7,557 nt of DNA. Origin: Candidatus Latescibacterota bacterium. GTDB taxonomy: Bacteria > Latescibacterota > UBA2968 > UBA8231. Both the position numbers and the translations under genes were made by a program. How positions within the stretch are numbered: the stretch's first letter is position 1; each line of letters starts with the position of its first letter. Below, in pieces: positions 1 to 5,923 of the stretch. Location of the stretch: the NCBI GenBank assembly GCA_003529325.1, contig DPVW01000090.1:7856-15412 (forward strand), in the 5' to 3' direction. Under the pieces are notes generated by a model. That model ran no database searches and was not told the origin of the DNA. It was given only the letters and a program-made list of their open reading frames with translations.

Positions 1-837
1 CGCATTGCGGCGGGCCCTCTCATGATGGGCTCGCAGAGCGTCGACGAGCGCATCGACGGCACCGGACTCTCCCAGACGGTAGGCGGCGTGGAAACAGGTG
101 GTTTCGTCGTCGGCACCCAGTTGCCGGGTGAGCGTGCCGGCATCGGCGGTAGACAAGGATTGACCTGGTGTCGCCGGGGCGCCAGTGTGCCAGCGCCACA
201 TTTCGCGCCACAAGGGGGCGCTGGGATCATCAGGATCGAAACCAGACTCGACGGTGGCGCTTGACGATTCCGGCTCCTGCAGGCGCGTGAACAGGAATTT
301 GAGCATGAAGCGACGGCGGTCGCTGGTATTGGCCAGACCCCGGTGCCACAGGTCATAGTGCACGATGGTTACCGTGCCCGCTGCACCGGCCAGAGCGACC
401 TCGCCATCGGCGGGTTTCGTGTTGTAGTACTGCGACCCGGGGACGATGCCCGTGGGCCCCATGTCCACGGTCGTATCCTGCGGATAGTAGAAGGCCATAC
501 ACCAGCGAGTACGGTGGTGGAGGCGTGACCAGCTGTCCTTGTGCAGGCCCTGGGCGTCGGTGTTGGCCGGCCGGTCATGACAGAAGCGATGAGCGTGAAG
601 ATAGTAGTTAGCGCCGAGGATCCGGTTGAGGGCGCCGCTCACGGAGGGGCTGTCGAGGACCTGTCGAATCTCCGGGACACGGGGGAGGATGTTGTTGCCC
701 GGATTGCCTTCGTTGGCAAAGACCTCCTCTACCTGGTCGTAGAGGGCCTGGTGGAACTCAGGGGGCAGTCCAGCATCGAGGGTTACGTAGCCGTCGCGCA
801 GGAAGCGGGCCAGGGCGTCGTCATCGAGGAGGTGCAT
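1..837 (-). CDS. Phytanoyl-CoA dioxygenase (PhyH) family protein with HEAT-like C-terminus, 3' end beyond the window
   Basis: This frame is open from an ATG at 837 to base 1, giving 279 codons without a stop, so the C-terminus lies outside the window. It looks like a non-haem iron, 2-oxoglutarate-dependent oxygenase of the PhyH family. The facial triad is visible as H99-x-D101 (GLHKDSW) and H165 (DLWHRGLANTS). R174-R176 follow and can supply the 2-oxoglutarate-binding arginine. A typical GPTGIVPGSQ turn lies at 127-136. PhyH enzymes hydroxylate small molecules in the cytoplasm; the substrate here is unknown. After the oxygenase fold (about 1-190), residues about 247-279 read like one HEAT/PBS-lyase-type helical repeat (AAYRLGESGAVDALVDALR), so a HEAT-repeat tail may continue off the edge. 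The start is supported by AAAGGA about 9 nt upstream. It overlaps the end of the oxidoreductase gene by 17 bp, making it the third gene of the minus-strand operon. Family assignment is firm; the HEAT tail is likely. Confidence 0.88.
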   Translation of the reverse strand, partial: MHLLDDDALARFLRDGYVTLDAGLPPEFHQALYDQVEEVFANEGNPGNNILPRVPEIRQVLDSPSVSGALNRILGANYYLHAHRFCHDRPANTDAQGLHKDSWSRLHHRTRWCMAFYYPQDTTVDMGPTGIVPGSQYYNTKPADGEVALAGAAGTVTIVHYDLWHRGLANTSDRRRFMLKFLFTRLQEPESSSATVESGFDPDDPSAPLWREMWRWHTGAPATPGQSLSTADAGTLTRQLGADDETTCFHAAYRLGESGAVDALVDALRAHHERARRNA

Positions 838-2083
838 CGTTGCCTATCCTTTGTGACCGAAAAGTGGGAAAGTAGTCGTAGCCGACTAGATCGATCTCTG
901 CCCCTGCGGTTGCCCAGTCGAGACCAAGATCACCAAAGTTTTTGCCCTCGGCAAAGGCGGCCTGCACGGCGGCGCTCATGCCGTCGATGGCGACGGCCCC
1001 GCCGGGGCCCTCTACCTGCAACATCGCTGGCAGTTCGTGTATGGGGGATGACTCGAAGGAGCCGGAGGCGCACAGGGTCTGGGCGCGAGCCACGTCGAGT
1101 TCGCAGACCGGTGCGGACGCATCACCGCCGACACGGGCAATAGCGCCCTCCACCGATGAGGCCTCAAGTACTTGGGCGGCAGAAGTCAGTTCTTCATCGG
1201 GGCGCTCATCCCGCCAGGCTGCCGTTACAGCGGCATCGTCACCGATTTCGAGTACGGCGTATTCTGTGTCCACGGCAAAGCGGGGGTTCACATTTTCTTC
1301 CGTCGAGTGACTGGCGACGAAACAGACCTCAACCCCTTCGGCAGTCTGCACTCGCATGGAGACGGTGTCCGCCGTGCGGATCGGCTTGGCACGATAGAGT
1401 TCGGCACGAATCGACACAGGCAGTGCGGAAGCTGATGCCGTACTGCCGGCGAGAAAACAGAGGAAGTTGACGGAATGGGCGTTGGCATTGTTGTGCGGGC
1501 CGTCGAGGACCCAGGTATCTCCCGCTGCCAATTCACCGGCCCAACCGTTGCGCTCGTAGTAGGTGGCCGGCCGGGGCCAACAGCTGAATCCGCGAACGCG
1601 TTCCACCGTACCGAAGCGTCCCGACAACAGTTCCGCCTTCAACTCGTGCGCGGCGGCGCGGTAGATGTGTTGGAAGCCGACGAAGGCGTGCCGACGGGCG
1701 GCGTCACGAGCGCGGATCATAGCGTCAACGTCCTGGATGCAACCGGCTGCCGGTTTTTCTACCAGGACATTGCAGCCCGCCTCGAGGATGGCCGTCGTCA
1801 TCACACGGTGCAGGGGGATACCCGTGGGCACGGTGACGAGATCCAGCTTGGAACGTTCGGCAGCAAGGAGTTCTCGCAGGCTGTCGTAAATGGCGATACC
1901 AGCCTCGTGCATCTCCCTCAACTCGTCGGCGAAGGCTTCGAGGTCGCTTGGGAGCGCGACCTGTGCGGCGTGCACGGCACGGCCGCCATCGACAGCCCGA
2001 CGAAGTGCATTGCGATGGTGGTTGGCGTATCCACCCATGCCGACGATGGCAACACTGGGGATTGTCGAATTGGACGGTGTCAC
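821..2083 (-). CDS. Gfo/Idh/MocA family oxidoreductase
   Basis: A 420-residue protein with an N-terminal Rossmann fold: VAIVGMGGYA at 11-20 supplies the dinucleotide-binding glycines, and VLVEKPAA at 106-113 is the classical EKP motif. The family performs NAD(P)-dependent oxidation or reduction of sugars, inositols and related polyols in the cytoplasm. The C-terminal half should be the substrate-binding beta-sheet domain. The usual D-x-G-x-H-x-x-D active-site motif appears as N199-A-N-A-H203-S-V-N206. The histidine is therefore kept and both aspartates are asparagine, which suggests a particular subfamily. The start is GTG at 2083, sharing GTGA with the stop of the upstream enolase-superfamily gene. 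This 4-bp overlap points to translational coupling, and an AAGGTG lies 8 nt upstream. No other start precedes the glycine motif. At 420 residues it is slightly long for the family, whose members are often 330-400. The substrate is not predictable. Confidence 0.9.
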   Translation of the reverse strand: MTPSNSTIPSVAIVGMGGYANHHRNALRRAVDGGRAVHAAQVALPSDLEAFADELREMHEAGIAIYDSLRELLAAERSKLDLVTVPTGIPLHRVMTTAILEAGCNVLVEKPAAGCIQDVDAMIRARDAARRHAFVGFQHIYRAAAHELKAELLSGRFGTVERVRGFSCWPRPATYYERNGWAGELAAGDTWVLDGPHNNANAHSVNFLCFLAGSTASASALPVSIRAELYRAKPIRTADTVSMRVQTAEGVEVCFVASHSTEENVNPRFAVDTEYAVLEIGDDAAVTAAWRDERPDEELTSAAQVLEASSVEGAIARVGGDASAPVCELDVARAQTLCASGSFESSPIHELPAMLQVEGPGGAVAIDGMSAAVQAAFAEGKNFGDLGLDWATAGAEIDLVGYDYFPTFRSQRIGNDAPPR

Positions 2084-3315
2084 GAAGCGCGCACCTTGCC
2101 CTCCGCCGACACGCGATCGTACATCGCCTCAAACTCGGTCGTGCCATCCTCCTCCCACAACTCCGAGCTGAATCCGCGCAGGCCAGCTTCCTCAGTGCCC
2201 GTCACAGAAGGAGGGGAGACATATCCCTTGCCATACCAAGTGCTGCCATCACTCATGTGCAGTATGCCGATATGCCGTGGTGCTTCCGTCAGTTTCTGCT
2301 GAGAGAGTCGCTGGACAGCGGATTCGTCGACCTCGTATCCGAGGCCGATTCCCTGTGGCACGGGTGACGAACCATCGACGACGGGGATCGACTCCGTCGT
2401 CACATCCTCCTCGTATTGATCTTCGAGGTTGATGGAATGGGAGGTGTGTGTGGGCAGAACGGAGGCCATGTGCATCGCCATCGCTTTGCCAAGGGTGCCA
2501 GACTCGTGTTGCAGGATGACCTGCAGGTTGGCGCGACCGAGGGCGAAACCAGCGGACATGGTATCGAACATGGAGCCCCCGATCATGAAGGCGTCCGCCA
2601 TGTCGTGTTTGTATTCCTGCATGCCACCCATGGGTGTGCCATGCATCACGATGGGGATGCGGGTCTGCTGGCGCAACGCCCGCCAACCCTCGATGTCGGT
2701 GCGGATCAACGGATCTTCGACGAAGGCGACGATCGGATGGTTGCGTTCCAGTTCAGCCACGACAGGCAGGACGGCCCCGAGTGAGCGATTGTGATTAAAG
2801 TCGTAGTGAATCTTGAAACCTTCAGGGGCGACGGCCTCGGCGGCACGGGTCTGCTCGAAGACGTCGTGGTGGCTGCAGGTGTGAATCTTGAATACACGAT
2901 ACCCCTGCTCAGCGGCGCGCTGGATTTCGGCAGCAAACTGCTCTGGGGAGGCGGGACGGGTCCAGGCCGCTACCGGTACCCAGTCGCGTACCCTGGGGCC
3001 CATCAACTTCCACGCAGGCACCTCCAGACACTTCCCCATCAGGTCGTAGAGCCCGGTGTTGATGCCACCGGACTGCTTGCTGTTGACGAAGTCGAAGGGA
3101 TCTCGGCCGACGAGATCCTGCCCCATGTCATCGGGGACGACAAACCAGGGTCGCACGCGCTGGTCGCCCCAGCCGACGAGGCCGCTGTCGGTCTCGATAC
3201 GGCACAGCAGTCGCGCCTCGATCCCATACATGTCGACGACACGGTCAGCGTAGCGTGCAGCCAGGCGTGGGAAGATCGGGATGATATCCACGGATTTGAT
3301 ACGATGGGAGGACAT
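2080..3315 (-). CDS. Enolase-superfamily (mandelate racemase/muconate lactonizing-like) enzyme with atypical metal site
   Basis: A 411-residue protein (ATG start at 3315) with the layout of the mandelate racemase branch: an N-terminal capping domain (about 1-120) and a TIM barrel. The first catalytic lysine motif is K143-x-H145 (FKIHT) instead of the common K-x-K. Metal ligands D172 (HYDFNHN) and E200 (FVEDPL) are present. At the third-ligand position, where Glu or Asp normally follows a Pro-Ile/Val strand, the sequence is IPIVMHGTPMGG with H225 and no acid. A later LQHESGT (H270, E271) sits where the family has its His or Glu catalytic residues. The superfamily abstracts a proton alpha to a carboxylate, often dehydrating or racemising sugar acids. 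It is the first gene of the minus-strand operon and ends in a GTGA overlap with the oxidoreductase. An upstream TTG at 3321 also keeps the frame open, but it would leave only 1 nt after the AAAGG ribosome site. Confidence 0.88.
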   Translation of the reverse strand: MSSHRIKSVDIIPIFPRLAARYADRVVDMYGIEARLLCRIETDSGLVGWGDQRVRPWFVVPDDMGQDLVGRDPFDFVNSKQSGGINTGLYDLMGKCLEVPAWKLMGPRVRDWVPVAAWTRPASPEQFAAEIQRAAEQGYRVFKIHTCSHHDVFEQTRAAEAVAPEGFKIHYDFNHNRSLGAVLPVVAELERNHPIVAFVEDPLIRTDIEGWRALRQQTRIPIVMHGTPMGGMQEYKHDMADAFMIGGSMFDTMSAGFALGRANLQVILQHESGTLGKAMAMHMASVLPTHTSHSINLEDQYEEDVTTESIPVVDGSSPVPQGIGLGYEVDESAVQRLSQQKLTEAPRHIGILHMSDGSTWYGKGYVSPPSVTGTEEAGLRGFSSELWEEDGTTEFEAMYDRVSAEGKVRAS

Positions 3316-3434
3316 GATCAAACCTTTGGCTGAGGGTGCTTCGGTAAGATGAGTCAGGTTTCAACGCTTGTCTACCGGGGCAGAAATCGGCTTAATATGC
3401 CAGGACTTGCCACCCTCCTGGAGGAATTTGAGAA
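3316..3434. promoter_or_regulatory. Divergent intergenic region between the two catabolic operons
   Basis: These 119 bp separate the starts of two divergent operons and must carry promoter elements for both unless transcription enters from elsewhere. On the plus strand TAATAT (3393-3398) is a fair -10 hexamer, with a weak -35 candidate TTGTCT (3368-3373) at a long 19-bp spacing. The pentamer TGCCA occurs at 3398-3402 and 3408-3412, exactly 10 bp apart and next to that -10, so it could be an operator; two 5-mers can also be chance. No convincing -10/-35 pair was found on the minus strand. GGAGGA at 3420-3425 is the ribosome site of the plus-strand gene. No regulator gene lies in the window. 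Confidence 0.4.
3323..3327 (-). promoter_or_regulatory. Ribosome binding site that decides the enolase-superfamily start
   Basis: On the minus strand AAAGG lies 7 nt before the ATG at 3315, a normal distance. For the upstream in-frame TTG at 3321 the spacing would be 1 nt, which is too short. This favours the 411-residue product beginning MSSHRIKS over the 413-residue version. Confidence 0.6.
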
Positions 3435-4235
3435 ATGAAGGTCGGACTCTACGCATCCATGTTTGGTAAAGAGCGCGACAGCTTTCCAACGATCGAGAGT
3501 TTCATTGAGCTGGCGGCGAAGCTACGCCTTGACGTTATCGATCTGCGCAGCGATGTCGGCTTCGAGGATCACGCCTCCGATTACCTGCTGCGGACGAAGC
3601 TGCGTTGCCTGCGCGAGGGACTCAGTATCGGTTACCTGGCCACGGTGGGTCACTTCGTCGGTACCAAGGACGAGTTGGCGCAGAAGATGACACGGGTACG
3701 GCAGGACATCGACATCGCCGTCGCTCTCGGGGCACCGATGGTCCGCAGCTTCTGTGGTATTACACCGGATGGCGCCGCACAACGGGCCCTCGAGGTCGAG
3801 TGCTTTCAGCAGGTCTGTGACTATGGTGCCGGACGGGGGATCGCCGTTGGCTTGCAGAATCATCCGTGCACGGGTGACGGCGTCCTGCGCCTGTTGCAAG
3901 ATGTCGAGCGTGACAACTTCGCCTTTATTCTGGACACGGGGCAGTGGCTCGGTTCGCCAGCGCGCAACGACGACGAAACAACCGATATCTACCACTTCAT
4001 GGAACAGACCGCCGCGCACGCGGTGCACGTGCGCGCAAAGTTTTACAAGATCGACTCGGGAACCGAGGAGAAACTGGACTACGACCGGATCTATCAGACA
4101 CTTGAGAGGGCGGGATTCAACGGTACGCTTTCCGTCGTGTTCGAAGGCAAGGGCATCAACAGTTGTGATGATGCGGCTGTTCTGACCCTGGCTGCAGCAC
4201 AACTGCGCCGCCTCACCGGAGGTCCATCGATATGA
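3435..4235 (+). CDS. Sugar phosphate isomerase/epimerase-like TIM-barrel protein (AP endonuclease 2 / xylose isomerase-like fold)
   Basis: A 266-residue protein with the pattern of the xylose isomerase-like TIM barrel: it begins MKVGLYASMF, has LDVIDLRSD at 32-40 (strand 2), and carries probable metal ligands near the barrel ends. These are GLQNHPC (Q141, H143), ILDTGQW (D167), HAVHVRAK (H198) and VVFEGKG (E237). Relatives include ketose 3-epimerases, inosose dehydratases and endonuclease IV. In the epimerases the first ligand is normally Glu; here the strand ends in Gln141. The length suits the family, usually about 260-300 residues. GGAGGA at 3420-3425 sits 9 nt before the ATG. The stop overlaps the next start by 4 bp (ATGA), so the two genes are translationally coupled. 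The divergent enolase-superfamily and oxidoreductase genes suggest a role in sugar or sugar-acid breakdown. The exact reaction cannot be assigned, and a non-sugar substrate is possible. Confidence 0.85.
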   Translation: MKVGLYASMFGKERDSFPTIESFIELAAKLRLDVIDLRSDVGFEDHASDYLLRTKLRCLREGLSIGYLATVGHFVGTKDELAQKMTRVRQDIDIAVALGAPMVRSFCGITPDGAAQRALEVECFQQVCDYGAGRGIAVGLQNHPCTGDGVLRLLQDVERDNFAFILDTGQWLGSPARNDDETTDIYHFMEQTAAHAVHVRAKFYKIDSGTEEKLDYDRIYQTLERAGFNGTLSVVFEGKGINSCDDAAVLTLAAAQLRRLTGGPSI

Positions 4236-5164
4236 GGACTTTCACTCGTACCCCCTATTTCACCGGGGCCAATGATCCAGAGCGTGGCCAGGTGCGAGGT
4301 ACGCTGGAACTGGGGGAGACCGTCGTCATCGAGACCTTCGGCGGCCACGACCAGGACTACACAGAACAAGACAGTCTGTTGTCCGGCGCCGTATTCGAGG
4401 TCCGCGAGCATCGGCATTCGCGGCCGGGAGGGCCGTTCCTCGTCGAGGGGATCGAAGCGGGAGACTGGCTGTCTCTGGAGATCATGGAGATCGATGTGGG
4501 TCCCTACGGCTTCTATCGCAATGGCGGGCCTCTATGGGGGAGCATGCGCTGCGTGGCACCCGTGCGGGATGGTCTCGTCCACTTTCCACCCGACTTTGTC
4601 GTGCCCGTGCGGCCGATGATCGGTTATGTCCGTCTCGAGTCGGTGGCCAATTATGAAATCGATTCCGGCGGCAACATGGACTTCAACTCCGTGCAACCAG
4701 GCAGCACGCTGCATATCCGGGCACAGAAACGCGGGGGGCTGTTCCTGCTCACCGACGTGCACGCACGCATGGGGGACGGCGAACTGACGGGCACCGGTGT
4801 AGAGATCGACTCGGCGATCACCCTGCGGGTCGATCGTTCGCCTGGATTCCCGTGCCACGCCCCGGTGGTGGAGAAGACCCGTCATGTCGAGGACGAGGCG
4901 GAATGGCTCACCAGCGGTCAGGGTGGCAACTGGCAGGAGGGGGTCAAAGCCGCCTGGATCGATATGGTCGCCCTCATTGCCAAGCAATACGAATGCACCG
5001 TAGAAGAGGCGAATCTCATCGTTGGCACCATCGCTGACGCTCGCCCAGGCTATTCGGCGGGGGATCTGAGCTCTCGTGGTCGCCCGCACCCCAATGGCTA
5101 CGTCACCGTGCAGTTGGCGGTGTCGAAGAATCTGCGTCGAACCGGGGAGCCCTACCGGCCCTGA
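4232..5164 (+). CDS. Acetamidase/formamidase family protein
   Basis: A 310-residue protein of the FmdA/AmdA family, which hydrolyses short amides such as formamide and acetamide to ammonia and the acid in the cytoplasm. The family's central motifs are visible in order: RPMIGYV at 127-133, SGGNMDFNSVQPGSTL at 145-160, GGLFLLTDVHARMGDGELTGTG at 168-189 (with D175, H177, D182 and E184), and a C-terminal EANLIVGTIADARPG segment. An EIMEI strand lies at 83-87. The length is within the family's range of roughly 300-400. The start is supported by a strong GGAGGT at 4218-4223, 8 nt upstream. The 4-bp ATGA overlap with the isomerase-like gene makes it the second gene of the plus-strand operon. Its presence suggests that an amide bond is cleaved in the pathway, perhaps releasing ammonia for nitrogen. 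The true amide is unknown, since the family includes many untested members. Confidence 0.9.
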   Translation: MRTFTRTPYFTGANDPERGQVRGTLELGETVVIETFGGHDQDYTEQDSLLSGAVFEVREHRHSRPGGPFLVEGIEAGDWLSLEIMEIDVGPYGFYRNGGPLWGSMRCVAPVRDGLVHFPPDFVVPVRPMIGYVRLESVANYEIDSGGNMDFNSVQPGSTLHIRAQKRGGLFLLTDVHARMGDGELTGTGVEIDSAITLRVDRSPGFPCHAPVVEKTRHVEDEAEWLTSGQGGNWQEGVKAAWIDMVALIAKQYECTVEEANLIVGTIADARPGYSAGDLSSRGRPHPNGYVTVQLAVSKNLRRTGEPYRP

Positions 5165-5245
5165 TGGTGATTTCCTATACTACTGGGTTCAACTACGACA
5201 GCTCAACTTCGATTCCTTCTGGTTTTTTGCAAGGGGACTGGCACG
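5165..5245 (+). promoter_or_regulatory. Gap before the ExbB-like gene with a possible promoter
   Basis: An 81-bp non-coding stretch. TATACT at 5176-5181 matches five of six bases of a sigma-70 -10 element, but no good -35 hexamer stands 16-18 bp before it, inside the end of the amidase gene. A T-run at 5223-5228 has no GC-rich hairpin in front, so it is not called a terminator. AAGGGGA at 5231-5237 is the ribosome site of the next gene. The ExbB-like gene may have its own promoter or be read through from the catabolic operon. Confidence 0.28.
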
Positions 5246-5923
5246 ATGGACATGGTAAGCGAACTCTGGGGCTCGATGGCGATCACCGGCAAGGCGGTCG
5301 TCGTTATCCTCATCGCCCTCTCCATCTATTCATACGTCGTCATGGTGGACCGGATCATGGCACTGCGGGCCGACGGTCAGCGCTCCAAGGAGTTCGCAGA
5401 TCAAGTGGGTGACGGCACGGATGTCTCGCAGATCCTCAGCGCAACACGCGCTGCCAACGAGGTCGGGGACAACTCTCTCGCCACCGTGGTCGAGGCTGGG
5501 CTGCAGGAGTACGAGTCCCTACGCAGCGATGAACAGCCCGAGGCCATCGTCGTCGAAGGCGTCGATGAATCCGTAAGCCGCCAACTCGACGTCGCACTGC
5601 TCGCGTTGCGATCCCGTCTCAGCGGTATGGCGACAATTTCCGGCGTGGCGCCCTTCCTCGGACTGTTTGGCACCGTCACCGGACTGATCTCCGCCTTCCG
5701 TGGCATCGCCGAAACCGGTTCCGGAGGACTGGCGACCGTATCCGGTGGTATTTCAGAGGCCCTGGTGACGACGGTCATCGGACTTTTTGTCGCCATCCCC
5801 GCGCTGTGGGCGTACAACTTTTTCATGAACAAGATCGATGTCATGGCTGTTGAACTCGACAATGCTGCCACACGCATCGTCAGCCGTACCGTGCGTCATG
5901 CCCTGAGAGCCAGCGCCGCCTGA
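5246..5923 (+). CDS. MotA/TolQ/ExbB-family proton channel protein
   Basis: A 225-residue inner-membrane protein with the ExbB/TolQ layout: an N-terminal transmembrane helix (about 14-34), a long cytoplasmic segment (about 40-128) and two further helices (about 130-152 and 172-192). The conserved core is clear: APFLGLFGTVTG at 135-146, where T143 matches the polar Thr148 of E. coli ExbB, and SEALVTTVIGLFVAIPA at 170-186, where E171 and T176 match Glu176 and Thr181. These proteins form a proton channel with an ExbD/TolR-type partner and use the proton-motive force to energise outer-membrane transport, envelope integrity or gliding. No ExbD/TolR gene follows, because the next gene is convergent. 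AAGGGGA ends 8 nt before the ATG; a second ATG at 5252 is possible but further from it. The stop TGA directly abuts the opposing gene's stop (TGATCA). Family assignment is firm; whether it is ExbB, TolQ or another branch is not settled. Confidence 0.93.
   Translation: MDMVSELWGSMAITGKAVVVILIALSIYSYVVMVDRIMALRADGQRSKEFADQVGDGTDVSQILSATRAANEVGDNSLATVVEAGLQEYESLRSDEQPEAIVVEGVDESVSRQLDVALLALRSRLSGMATISGVAPFLGLFGTVTGLISAFRGIAETGSGGLATVSGGISEALVTTVIGLFVAIPALWAYNFFMNKIDVMAVELDNAATRIVSRTVRHALRASAA

Noticed and set aside
541..1143. Plus-strand open frame of 200 codons opposite the PhyH gene
   Set aside because: The opposite strand encodes the HxD...H oxygenase motif. The plus-strand translation turns into an Arg/Ser/Pro-rich string typical of a shadow frame.
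1475..2302. Plus-strand open frame of 275 codons opposite the oxidoreductase gene
   Set aside because: It is antisense to a well-supported Gfo/Idh/MocA gene, has no recognisable motifs, and long antisense frames are expected at this GC content.
3320..3361. AAACCT...AGGTTT inverted repeat in the divergent intergenic region
   Set aside because: Only 6-bp arms separated by 30 bp with no extension on either side; chance is a sufficient explanation.
3415..3425. CCTCCTGGAGG inverted repeat over the ribosome site of the isomerase-like gene
   Set aside because: The arms are 5 bp with a 1-nt loop, too tight to fold; it is most likely a chance match around the GGAGG ribosome site.
3522..4202. Minus-strand open frame of 226 codons opposite the isomerase-like gene
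   Set aside because: It lies wholly within the plus-strand gene whose motifs and ribosome site are clear, and its translation shows no family pattern.
4532..5089. Minus-strand open frame of 185 codons opposite the amidase gene
   Set aside because: The acetamidase/formamidase motifs lie on the plus strand through the same stretch; this frame has none.
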